Assembly (NCBI GenBank): GCA_017395065.1
Contig: JAFPWH010000011.1
Location: forward strand, 1 to 64,000
DNA: 64,000 bases
Source of the DNA: Clostridia bacterium
GTDB lineage: Bacteria; Bacillota; Clostridia; Christensenellales; Aristaeellaceae
Direction: 5' to 3'
Made by a program: the position numbers and the translations under genes. The notes beneath the pieces were generated by a model. That model had not been told where the DNA came from. It was given only the letters and a program-made list of their open reading frames with translations, and searched no databases. Shown in pieces: positions 34,514-42,187 of the stretch. The first letter of the stretch is position 1. Every line of letters starts with the position of its first letter.

Positions 34514-35815
34514 ATGGAACGTTATTTTCAACCGGAAATCGAAACCGCGAGCCGGGAACAAATCAAAGCCTGGCAGGACGAACGCCTCGTTAAACAGGTA
34601 AAACACGTCTGGGACAACGTGCCCTACTACCGCAAAAAAATGGAAGAAAAGGGCCTGACTCCGGACGACATCAAATCCACCGACGACCTTCACAAACTGC
34701 CGTTCCTCAGCAAGTACGACCTGCGCGAGGCCTATCCCTACGGGCTGCTCGCCGAGCCGCTTGAAAACTGCGTGCGCATCCACTCCACCTCCGGAACGAC
34801 CGGCAAGCGCGTCGTCGCGTTCTATACGCAGCACGACATCGACTTATGGGACGACTGCTGCGCCAGGGCCATCACCGCGGCGGGCGGCACAAAAGAGGAC
34901 GTGTGCCAGGTTTCCTACGGCTACGGCCTGTTCACCGGCGGCGCGGGCTTGAACGGCGGAAGCCACAAAGTGGGCTGCCTCACCGTGCCCATCTCCAGCG
35001 GCAACACCGAAAGGCAGATCATGTTTATAATGGACCTGCAGGCGACGATCCTCTGCTGCACGCCGTCCTATGCCGCCTACATCGGCGAGACGATGAAGGA
35101 GATGGGGCTCACGCCCGATCAGATCCCGCTCAAGGCCGGCATCTTTGGCGCCGAGGCGTGGAGCGAGGAAATGCGCCATGACATCGAAAAGACGCTGGGC
35201 ATCAAGGCCTACGACATCTACGGCCTGACCGAGATCAGCGGCCCCGGTGTGGCCTTCGAGTGTTCCGCCCAGAGCGGCATGCACATCAACGAGGACCACT
35301 TCATCGCCGAGATCATCGACCCCGTGACCGAAGAGGTGCTGCCCGAGGGCAGCGAGGGCGAGCTCGTGTTCACGTCGATCACCAAGGAAGCGTTCCCGCT
35401 TTTGAGATACAGGACGCGCGACATCTGCGTGCTCACGCGCGAAAAGTGCCCCTGCGGCAGGACGCACGTCAAAATGTGCAAGCCCCGCGGCCGCAGCGAC
35501 GACATGCTCATCATCCGCGGCGTGAATGTGTTCCCCAGCCAGATCGAAACCGTGCTCATCAACCAGGGCTATCCCGCGAACTACCAGATCATCGTCGACC
35601 GCGTAAACCACACGGACACGCTGGACGTTCAGGTGGAAATGACGCCCGAAATGTTCACCGACAACATGGGCGAGATCGCTTCGCGCCAGAAGAAGCTGGT
35701 CGAGGGCCTGCGCTCCATGCTGGGCCTGACCGCCAAGGTCACGCTGGTCGCGCCCAAGACCATCGTCCGCAGCGAGGGCAAGGCTGTCCGCGTGATCGAC
35801 AAGCGCAAGATTTAA
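34514..35815 (+). CDS. paaK: Phenylacetate-CoA ligase (AMP-forming)
   Basis: The 433-residue protein has the normal length for PaaK. It contains the adenylation P-loop S-T-S-G-T-T-G-K, the motif Y-D-I-Y-G-L-T-E-I and a C-terminal domain with the conserved G-R-S-D-D-M-L-I-I-R-G hinge. It activates phenylacetate or a related aryl acid as an acyl-AMP, then a CoA thioester. AAAGGAA precedes the ATG. In anaerobic Firmicutes this gene is typically paired with an ACT protein, as here, in reductive or oxidative aromatic amino-acid metabolism. Confidence 0.93.
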   Translation: MERYFQPEIETASREQIKAWQDERLVKQVKHVWDNVPYYRKKMEEKGLTPDDIKSTDDLHKLPFLSKYDLREAYPYGLLAEPLENCVRIHSTSGTTGKRVVAFYTQHDIDLWDDCCARAITAAGGTKEDVCQVSYGYGLFTGGAGLNGGSHKVGCLTVPISSGNTERQIMFIMDLQATILCCTPSYAAYIGETMKEMGLTPDQIPLKAGIFGAEAWSEEMRHDIEKTLGIKAYDIYGLTEISGPGVAFECSAQSGMHINEDHFIAEIIDPVTEEVLPEGSEGELVFTSITKEAFPLLRYRTRDICVLTREKCPCGRTHVKMCKPRGRSDDMLIIRGVNVFPSQIETVLINQGYPANYQIIVDRVNHTDTLDVQVEMTPEMFTDNMGEIASRQKKLVEGLRSMLGLTAKVTLVAPKTIVRSEGKAVRVIDKRKI

Positions 35816-35827
35816 GGAGGGCTGAAG

Positions 35828-36259
35828 ATGAGCGTAAAGCAGATTTCGGTATTTCTCGAAAACAAGGCCGGCGCGCTGAGCGACATGACCCAGGTGCTGG
35901 CAGACAACGATATCGACATGCGCGCCTTCTCCCTGGCCGAGGCCAGCGATTTCGGCATCGCCCGCATGATCGTGGACGACGTGTACAAGACTACCACGGT
36001 GCTCAAGGACGCGGGCTTCGTGCATTCGGTCAGCACCGTGCTGGCCGTGCCCGTGCCGGACAAGCCGGGCGGGCTGAACGGCGTGCTTGCGGTGCTCAAG
36101 ACACTCGGCATCAACGTCGAATACATGTACGCTTTCCTCGGCGCGAAAAAGGAAACCGCCTACATGATCATGAAGAGCGACGACGCTCAAAAAGCCGAGG
36201 TAGCCTTGACCGCCCACGGCGTGCGCCTCGCGGATCAGGAAGAGCTGAGCGGGCTGTAA
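35828..36259 (+). CDS. Tandem ACT-domain regulatory protein
   Basis: The 143-residue protein consists of two ACT domains: residues 1-70 (Q-I-S-V-F-L-E-N-K-A-G-A-L-S-D) and 71-143 (P-V-P-D-K-P-G-G-L-N-G-V). ACT domains bind amino acids. The spacing to paaK is 12 bases with AAGGAGGG before the ATG. It may sense an aromatic amino acid and modulate the ligase (inference from conserved pairing). Confidence 0.9.
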   Translation: MSVKQISVFLENKAGALSDMTQVLADNDIDMRAFSLAEASDFGIARMIVDDVYKTTTVLKDAGFVHSVSTVLAVPVPDKPGGLNGVLAVLKTLGINVEYMYAFLGAKKETAYMIMKSDDAQKAEVALTAHGVRLADQEELSGL

Positions 36260-36280
36260 AACGTCCCGTCGGAACCCGGC

Positions 36281-36325
36281 AAAAAAACGCCCGGACTGCC
36301 GTACAGGCAGCTTCCGGGCGTTTTT
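36281..36325. terminator. Bidirectional terminator between ACT and GH29 genes
   Basis: Stem 36287-36294 with 36314-36321, continued by CTGCC/GGCAG (36296-36300 with 36306-36310), flanked by A7 and T5. It serves the convergent operons on both sides. Confidence 0.85.
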
Positions 36326-36336
36326 CGGCTTTCTCG

Positions 36337-37677
36337 TCAGCCCTTTCCGGAGAAATACACTTCGGAAACGGTCGCCTTGACGCGGGCGTCGAGCGTGAGC
36401 TTTACGACGACGTCGGTCTCAGGCAGCAGGCAGGAGATGTCGAAGCAGTAGCCATCATCGTTTTCGGAAAATGCGATTTCATTTCCGTCCAGCGTGCGCG
36501 CCGAGAGCACTTTGCCGGGCAGGCCGTTTATGCGCTGCTTCGCAAACTCGGCCGCGTCCAGTATGTGCAGGTAAACGATATTCTCTCTGAACGTCGTGCC
36601 GAACACGCCGTCCACGGGCTCGACCGGGCCGCCGCGCGTGCCGTAGACGGCCTCGCCGTTTTGCCTGATCCAGCTTCCAAGCTCGCGGATGCGCGCGTGG
36701 ATCTCGTCCGAGAGCTTTCCGCTTTTGTCCGGCGCGATGTTCCACAAAATGTTGCCGTCGCGGCAGATGACGTTCACGGTCATTCTGATCAGCCAGTCCA
36801 GATCGCGCACGGGGTCGTTTTCCATCCAGCCCCAGCTCGCGCCGCTGCACAGGCACAGGTTCTTTTCCCACGGCACGGTGATGATCTTGCCGCTCAATTC
36901 CTTGCTGCCCTCGTCGCAGTAAAAGTCGCCCTCCCAGCCGGAGCGGGGGTTGATGACCGCTTTGGGCGCGTGCGAGCGCACCATTTTGTTCAGCTTGTCC
37001 GGCTCCCAGAACCAGCTGCTGGAGGTGTCGCTGCCCTTGTGGGCCAGCCACCCGCCGTCGTACCAGAGTATGTCCGGCGCGCCGTAGTTCGTGACGAGCT
37101 CTTCGACCTGCCGATAGCACTGCGTTTTCATTTTGAGGGCGTTGTCCTTGAGGCCCTTCGGGTCGAAATATCCGGGAAAGCGCCAGTCCATGGGGGAGTA
37201 GTAGTACCCGACGCGCATGCCGTATTTGCGGCAGCTGTCGGTGAATTCCTTTACGAAATCGCGCCCGGCGGCGGAATGCGCCGAATCGAAGTTCAGATAG
37301 CTTCCGGGGCTGTTCCAAAGCGCGAAGCCGTCGTGATGGCGCGTGACCATGACCATGTAGTTCGCGCCCAGATCGCGCGCGGTCTCGGCCCATTCGTCGG
37401 TCGAAAAATCCCTGGGATCGAACGCATCCTTCAGCGCCTCGTATTCGTGATACGGCAGCTTTTCGTTGAAGCGCGCCCATTCGCCGCGCCCGAGCAGGGA
37501 GTAAAGCCCCCAGTGGATGAACATTCCCACCTTGGCGCTGCGCCACCAGGCGAGGTCCTCTTCACCGAGTTTGAGCCCGGGCACGCGCATGCCGCCCAGA
37601 CTTTTGAAGTTGACGCTGCTTTTGAGCATCGATTGGAGCTCCGCTCCGGTCATTTCCCTTGGAAGCGTGATGGGCAT
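36337..37677 (-). CDS. Alpha-L-fucosidase (GH29)
   Basis: The 446-residue protein has the GH29 barrel: F-I-H-W-G-L-Y-S, T-R-H-H-D-G-F-A-L-W, and the nucleophile strand D-I-L-W-Y-D-G-G-W. W-N-I-A-P-D-K-S-G is near the end of the barrel, followed by a beta-sandwich. It releases L-fucose from host mucin or plant glycans. No signal peptide is present, so it probably acts on imported oligosaccharides. The likely start is ATG 37677, although a TTG at 37686 is possible. It follows the DprA-like gene by 36 bases in the hydrogenase-containing transcript but need not belong to it functionally. Confidence 0.92.
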   Translation of the reverse strand: MPITLPREMTGAELQSMLKSSVNFKSLGGMRVPGLKLGEEDLAWWRSAKVGMFIHWGLYSLLGRGEWARFNEKLPYHEYEALKDAFDPRDFSTDEWAETARDLGANYMVMVTRHHDGFALWNSPGSYLNFDSAHSAAGRDFVKEFTDSCRKYGMRVGYYYSPMDWRFPGYFDPKGLKDNALKMKTQCYRQVEELVTNYGAPDILWYDGGWLAHKGSDTSSSWFWEPDKLNKMVRSHAPKAVINPRSGWEGDFYCDEGSKELSGKIITVPWEKNLCLCSGASWGWMENDPVRDLDWLIRMTVNVICRDGNILWNIAPDKSGKLSDEIHARIRELGSWIRQNGEAVYGTRGGPVEPVDGVFGTTFRENIVYLHILDAAEFAKQRINGLPGKVLSARTLDGNEIAFSENDDGYCFDISCLLPETDVVVKLTLDARVKATVSEVYFSGKG

Positions 37678-37713
37678 ATCCTTCAAACCTCACTGTCGTT
37701 TCTGTGCCGCGCG

Positions 37714-38670
37714 TCATAAAAAGCTCATCTGCTGCGCAAGCGGCCTTCGCCACTTCGCGGCGTGCGTGGCCGTGTCGAAACTGCTCAGATCCCTTACCGG
37801 CTCGAAGCCCTTGTTGACGAGGCTCGCGTTCTGCGGGAGCGACGGGTCGGTCAGCACGTAATTGTAGTCGCAGAGTTTTTTCTTCGCGGCGTCCGCTTCG
37901 CCGCGCCTTAAGTCCGTGGTCAGCACGAAACAGGCGTGGGAGAGCGTGAAGATGAGCTTGTTTCTCAGCTGCGACACCGCCGGGTTCGGTGCCGCCGCGG
38001 GGTGCGCGGTGCTCAAAACCAGCATGCTGCCGTCTTCGATCGCGTAGGCGTGCCCTTCGTCGGTCGTAAAATCGTCGAAGCCGCCCGTGAGCGCGCAGAT
38101 GAGCCGGCTTTCGTTCTCCAGCGCATAGCCCGCGGCCAGGCGGCAAACGCCGGCCTCCTCGCCGGTCACGAGCCCGAAATTGTTGAGCGCGCAGGTGTAC
38201 AAAAGATGCTCGATCCCTTTTTTGACCTCCGGCGCGGTCCGTATGCCGGAAATGCCGGTGATGCCTATGTAGGGCGCATCCAGCAGGGCGAGGTTGCCCT
38301 TTGCGAAGAAGATGGGGCTGTAATATACGCCGAGGCGCTGTTTTACGTTTTCGGGATAGGGCTCGTCGAAGGGGGTGACGATTTCCGTGCCCTTGCTCAC
38401 GCAGTCCTCGACGAGGCGGCTTAGCAGCATGTCCCTCCCCAAAAGCAGGCACAGCCTGTAGGCGTACTCCTCGTCTATGCCGAACAGACGCATCAGGCTG
38501 AACATGTCCTGCCCCAGCAGGCGGCTCAGCCGTCCCTCGCTCTCCACGCCGAGTTTTCCCGCGAGCGCGCTCAGCTCGTCGAAGCTCAGAGGCCTGACCG
38601 TGCTGTCGCCCATCGGGCTGAGCGGCAGCGTAAGAAGCATCATCGCAAATGCGTCGTCGCTGTGATACAT
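37714..38670 (-). CDS. DprA/Smf-like Rossmann-fold protein (divergent)
   Basis: The 318-residue protein keeps the DprA outline. A short helical N-terminus is followed by Y-P-E-N-V-K-Q-R-L, Y-S-P-I-F-F-A-K-G, Y-I-G-I-T-G-I-S-G-I-R, a G-L-V-T-G-E-E-A-G-V strand and R-N-K-L-I-F-T-L-S (equivalent to R-N-R-I-I-S-G-L-S). The G-S/T-R and S-G-G/A-A-x-G-I-D motifs are altered, so nucleic-acid loading activity is doubtful. GAGGG lies 7 bases before ATG 38670. It sits downstream of the PHP gene in the hydrogenase operon. A role in DNA processing is therefore only suggested by fold. Confidence 0.65.
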   Translation of the reverse strand: MYHSDDAFAMMLLTLPLSPMGDSTVRPLSFDELSALAGKLGVESEGRLSRLLGQDMFSLMRLFGIDEEYAYRLCLLLGRDMLLSRLVEDCVSKGTEIVTPFDEPYPENVKQRLGVYYSPIFFAKGNLALLDAPYIGITGISGIRTAPEVKKGIEHLLYTCALNNFGLVTGEEAGVCRLAAGYALENESRLICALTGGFDDFTTDEGHAYAIEDGSMLVLSTAHPAAAPNPAVSQLRNKLIFTLSHACFVLTTDLRRGEADAAKKKLCDYNYVLTDPSLPQNASLVNKGFEPVRDLSSFDTATHAAKWRRPLAQQMSFL

Positions 38671-38680
38671 GCGTTCCCTC

Positions 38681-39379
38681 TCATTGATGGAGTATATAGT
38701 CGAAAAAGGCATCGGGCGTCGGCGCGTCGAGGTCGAGAAATTCGGTGCGCTCGAAGATGTTTTCGAGGTAGTGCGCGTCGGAGGAGTGCAATTGCTTTAC
38801 GGGCGGGATGCCCTTGTGCGGCAAGGGCAGGCCGATCGAAACCTCCAGCGCCGGAAACGGTATGTCCGGCGGCAAAAAGCCCAGCGCCTGCAAGATACCG
38901 TTGCTTCCGCGGTTGATGTGCGCGGGGATCGCAAGCCCGCCCCGATCCGTGACCATCTTAAACAGGTCGTCGACGGAAAGATCCAGCGCGGAGATCAAAA
39001 GCTTTTCCTCTTCGCGGATTATTTCGTCGTCGTCGTTCATATAGGCCTGCACGCCGAAGAGCGAGGGCTTGTTTTTGATCGGCGGAAGATGCTGATAGAT
39101 CTCGTCCGAAAACGCCTGCGCCTCCTCCACGGTGCGGAAGTAGGCCAGCATGTGCGCGTCCTCCGCCGTCGTAAGCTCGAGCCCCGGCAATAGCCCCACG
39201 CCCAGCGCGTCCGCGATCAGCTTTATGGGCTCAAGCTGCCCCGCCGTGTTGTGGTCGGTCACGGCGATCATGTCCAATTCCTTGAGCTTGCACATGTTCA
39301 CGATGTTGTTGGGCGTCATGTCCATGTCTCCGCAGGGAGACAGGCACGAGTGCATGTGCAGGTCGACCGCGTATTTCAT
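38681..39379 (-). CDS. PHP-domain phosphoesterase linked to the hydrogenase operon
   Basis: The 232-residue protein begins with the metal site D-L-H-M-H-S-C-L-S. It continues with V-T-D-H-N-T, a G-L-E-L-T-T acidic motif, I-P-A-H-I-N-R and S-S-D-A-H-Y. All PHP metal-ligand positions appear intact. The ATG begins 2 bases after the stop of the DRTGG gene. Related PHP genes recur beside clostridial sensory [FeFe]-hydrogenases, which suggests a nucleotide-type signal or repair substrate (inference). Confidence 0.88.
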   Translation of the reverse strand: MKYAVDLHMHSCLSPCGDMDMTPNNIVNMCKLKELDMIAVTDHNTAGQLEPIKLIADALGVGLLPGLELTTAEDAHMLAYFRTVEEAQAFSDEIYQHLPPIKNKPSLFGVQAYMNDDDEIIREEEKLLISALDLSVDDLFKMVTDRGGLAIPAHINRGSNGILQALGFLPPDIPFPALEVSIGLPLPHKGIPPVKQLHSSDAHYLENIFERTEFLDLDAPTPDAFFDYILHQ

Positions 39380-39380
39380 T

Positions 39381-39722
39381 TCAGCACGCGCCTATGCCCG
39401 CGGCGGCGAGGCGCCCGCAGATGTCGAAGGCCGTGAGCGAGGAGGAAAGCACGCAGATGCCCTCTTCGTCCGCCTTTTCCACGACGTCGTCCTCCATGCG
39501 TATGCCTTCGGGGATGATGACGCAGCTCATGTCGTGCAGGCTGGCGACGGCGATCACGTTCATGTGCGTCTGCACCGTCGTCCAGGCCATGCCTTCGCGC
39601 CCGTGCGCCATGACCCAGCTCAGAAGGTCGCAGGTATAGCCTTCCTTCACCTGCTTTTCGGTGTCGGCCTGTTTGGTAAGAATGCTCGCGCCGATTATGT
39701 CGGCCACTTCTTTAACTGTCAT
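39381..39722 (-). CDS. DRTGG-domain protein (second copy)
   Basis: The 113-residue single-domain protein has the DRTGG fold pattern: V-A-D-I-I-G-A, a V-I-A-V-A-S-L-H-D-M-S-C-V-I-I-P strand and a terminal helix. DRTGG domains also occur in BioD-like and phosphotransacetylase-linked proteins and are thought to bind a nucleotide. It is encoded 66 bases after the hydrogenase gene and is a diverged relative of the protein at 41565-41915. Confidence 0.8.
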   Translation of the reverse strand: MTVKEVADIIGASILTKQADTEKQVKEGYTCDLLSWVMAHGREGMAWTTVQTHMNVIAVASLHDMSCVIIPEGIRMEDDVVEKADEEGICVLSSSLTAFDICGRLAAAGIGAC

Positions 39723-39788
39723 GTGAGCTTATCCTTTCTTATTTGTATGGAATCTGTGTCCGATTTGCGGGCGGGGCTTTGCGAGGCG

Positions 39789-41114
39789 CTATTCCCTCGT
39801 AAGCTCGCTGACCTCCACCATCTGCTTTGCCATGTCGGTGACCTTTTGCTTGAGCAGGAAAAGGCAGTCCAGCTCCCTTGCGTAGCCCCTTACGATGTCC
39901 TCGGCCAGCGCCTGGCAGGTGGGGGAGCCGCAGGAGCCGCAGTCGAGGCCGGGCAGCTTTTTGCGGATCTCTTCGATCTGGTCCATTTTCTTGAGCGCCT
40001 CGGAGAAATCCTGGTCCAGCTTCATCGCCTCGATCGGCTCGATGGGCTTGTCGAAGCACACGTCGTTGCCCAGCTGCTTTACCTCTTCGAGGGTGACTGC
40101 GTCGCTGATCTTTTCCTTGGGCAGGTCGACCACGAGCTTTCGTATGCGGTTTCGGGCGATGTACACGTTTTCGAACACGATCGGCCCGCCGACGCAGCCG
40201 CCGTCGCAGGCCAGCCCCTCGAAATACTTGAGGTCGGGCAGGCGGTCGTTTTCGATCTCTTCAAGCACCTTGCTCACGTTCTCTATGCCGTCCACGGCGA
40301 GGGCCTCTTCCTCTTCGATGGCGAGGCTCTCTCCGCCGCTTCTGGCCCAGCCGATGCCAAGGGCCGTTCCGCCGTGGGTTCGCGTATCGAGGTCGTCGCT
40401 GTCGCCCATTCTGTCGCGCCTTAACTGGCTGGACAAAAGGCCGTAGATCTCGATGATCGAGATCGCCCCGTCCACGGCGCTCTTTTTGTGGCCGATGGGG
40501 TTTCGGATCGCCGTGGCCTTGGCAGCGCAGGGGGTGATGAAAAAGCAGCCGACTTCCTCGGGCTTTACGCCGTTTTTCTCGCAGAATTCGCGCTTTGCCG
40601 CGCTGGCCGCGATCTCCATGGGGGAGCGCACGTCCACGACGTTGTCGATCAGCTCGGGAAAGCGCACCTGAATCAGCCTGAGCACCGCGGGGCAGGCCGA
40701 GGAGATCAGCGGATGGGGGCAGCTGGGGTTTTTGAGCTTTTCCATGATGGCGCGCGAAGCGATGTCCGCGCCGCGCGATACGTCAAAGACGTAGTTAAAG
40801 CCCATGCGCAACAGGCCGCGGGATATGCTGTTTACGTCCGTAAGCTTTTTGAACTGGCCGAACAGTGCCGGCGCGGGCAGCGCAATCTTATACTTGAAGC
40901 GGTTGATGGAGCTGAGCGGATCGGTAACGGCGATCTTCGCGTGCTGCTGGCAGACGCGGATGCACTCGCCGCAGTCTATGCACAGTTCGTCTATGATCGT
41001 GGCCCGGCCCTTTCGGATGCGTATGGCCTCGGTGGGGCAGCGCTTTAAGCACCCCGTGCAGCCCACGCATTTGCCCTTGTCCAGCTTGACCGAATGCAGG
41101 TTTTTCAGCGCCAC
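39789..41114 (-). CDS. Sensory-type [FeFe]-hydrogenase catalytic subunit homologue
   Basis: The 441-residue protein has two N-terminal [4Fe-4S] ferredoxin motifs (C-V-G-C-T-G-C-L-K-R-C-P and C-I-D-C-G-E-C-I-R-V-C). The H-cluster domain carries all four expected cysteines in degenerate motifs: S-S-A-C-P (L1), T-P-C-A-A-K (L2) and L-A-C-D-G-G-C-V-G-G (L3). An added Fe-S domain follows (C-G-S-C-G-S-P-T-C). The degenerate L1-L3 motifs and neighbours (DRTGG, HATPase, PHP) mark the group C/D putative sensory hydrogenases, not the fermentative enzyme. The start is GTG 41114 with AAGGAGG 7 bases upstream. It probably senses H2 or redox state (inference). Confidence 0.88.
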   Translation of the reverse strand: MALKNLHSVKLDKGKCVGCTGCLKRCPTEAIRIRKGRATIIDELCIDCGECIRVCQQHAKIAVTDPLSSINRFKYKIALPAPALFGQFKKLTDVNSISRGLLRMGFNYVFDVSRGADIASRAIMEKLKNPSCPHPLISSACPAVLRLIQVRFPELIDNVVDVRSPMEIAASAAKREFCEKNGVKPEEVGCFFITPCAAKATAIRNPIGHKKSAVDGAISIIEIYGLLSSQLRRDRMGDSDDLDTRTHGGTALGIGWARSGGESLAIEEEEALAVDGIENVSKVLEEIENDRLPDLKYFEGLACDGGCVGGPIVFENVYIARNRIRKLVVDLPKEKISDAVTLEEVKQLGNDVCFDKPIEPIEAMKLDQDFSEALKKMDQIEEIRKKLPGLDCGSCGSPTCQALAEDIVRGYARELDCLFLLKQKVTDMAKQMVEVSELTRE

Positions 41115-41126
41115 AGGCAGTCCTCC

Positions 41127-41549
41127 TTATTTGATGTCGAATACCATTTCGATCTTCGTGCCTTCGCCGACTATGGACTCGATGTTGAAGTGGTCGGCGT
41201 TCCTTGCCATGTTGGCAAGGCCCATGCCCGCGCCGAAACCCATCATGCGCACGTCGTCGCTGGCGGTGGAATAGCCCTCGCTCATCGCAAGGTCTATATC
41301 GGGAATGCCGGGACCGACGTCTTCGCTGATGAGCGTCACGTTGTCGGGATTGAGCTCCAGCATCAATTTTCCGCCGTCGGAGTGGATGACCAGATTGATC
41401 TCGGCCTCGTAGCAGGCGATGGCCAGGCGGCGTATCACGCCCGGGTCGACGCCCAGCTTCTTGAGCATGCGCTTGATCTGCGCGCTGGCCTCTCCGGCGG
41501 TCACGAAATCCATTGCGGCTACGGGGAATTCTTCTTTGAGTATGCTCAT
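41127..41549 (-). CDS. RsbW-like ATP-binding protein (HATPase)
   Basis: The 140-residue protein is a small Bergerat-fold ATPase: N-box E-A-E-I-N-L-V-I-H, G1 box E-D-V-G-P-G-I and G2 box G-F-G-A-G-M-G-L. It resembles anti-sigma-factor kinases. It lies between a DRTGG gene and the hydrogenase gene and is 12 bases from the latter, so it may relay the hydrogenase signal by phosphorylation or partner switching (inference). Confidence 0.9.
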   Translation of the reverse strand: MSILKEEFPVAAMDFVTAGEASAQIKRMLKKLGVDPGVIRRLAIACYEAEINLVIHSDGGKLMLELNPDNVTLISEDVGPGIPDIDLAMSEGYSTASDDVRMMGFGAGMGLANMARNADHFNIESIVGEGTKIEMVFDIK

Positions 41550-41564
41550 GCTTTACCCCCCTCG

Positions 41565-41915
41565 TCAGCCGATGGTCCCGTTGTTCATGCCGCCGGCATA
41601 GAGCTTGCCGCTGGCGATGAACATCGTAAGATCGGTAGCGATCACGCTGATGCCGTCCTCGTTGGCCATTTCGAGCGCCTCGGCGGTGGGCAGCTTGCCC
41701 CGCGTAAAGCACACGGCCCGTATGTCGAGCATGTCGCAGGTGCGCATCACCTGATGGTTCACAAGTCCCGTGAGCAGGATCATATGCTCCTTGGGGAAGG
41801 CCAGCACGTCGCTCATCATGTCGCTTGCGCAGGCGCAGGATATCTCGAGCTCTTCGTCCACCACGTCGGTAAGCGGCCGGGCGGAGAGCAGCTGCATGAT
41901 CTGTTTGAGTTTCAT
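41565..41915 (-). CDS. DRTGG-domain protein (first copy)
   Basis: The 116-residue protein shows the DRTGG pattern: L-T-D-V-V-D-E-E-L-E-I-S-C-A-C-A-S-D-M-M, M-I-L-L-T-G-L-V-N and a final I-S-V-I-A-T-D-L. AGGAG lies 8-9 bases before the ATG. It leads the hydrogenase operon behind a near-consensus promoter. Confidence 0.82.
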   Translation of the reverse strand: MKLKQIMQLLSARPLTDVVDEELEISCACASDMMSDVLAFPKEHMILLTGLVNHQVMRTCDMLDIRAVCFTRGKLPTAEALEMANEDGISVIATDLTMFIASGKLYAGGMNNGTIG

Positions 41916-41949
41916 AGGCTTTCTCCTGTCGGTAAAATAATCTCTTACT

Positions 41950-41978
41950 ATTATACATGAACTTTACTTTTTTTTCAA
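41950..41978 (-). promoter_or_regulatory. Promoter of the sensory-hydrogenase operon
   Basis: Minus strand: TTGAAA (41978-41973), 17-base spacer, perfect TATAAT (41955-41950), 35 bases before the first ATG. The region further upstream is unusually A+T-rich. Confidence 0.85.
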
Positions 41979-42108
41979 CGGTTGAAGCGCGTCATTCGGC
42001 AGAAAAACATTTTTGACGCAATACTGCATATTTTTTCGTCTCGCAATTCATTTTTGCGTTATTTTTATTAAATTACTAAAAATATTTGCAATTTCACGTA
42101 TGCAGGTA

Positions 42109-42137
42109 TTGCAATTTGCGCGGGCGTATGGTATTAT
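42109..42137 (+). promoter_or_regulatory. Promoter of the oligopeptide importer operon
   Basis: TTGCAA (42109-42114), 17-base spacer, TATTAT (42132-42137), 51 bases before the binding-protein ATG. Confidence 0.7.
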
Positions 42138-42187
42138 TTGCCCAACATTGCCGCCGGTGGCGGCCAAAAAGGAATGGAGGATACGCA

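Noticed and set aside
34844-37719. Long frames overlapping paaK, the ACT gene and the fucosidase gene on the wrong strand
   Set aside because: They coincide with well-supported genes in other frames.
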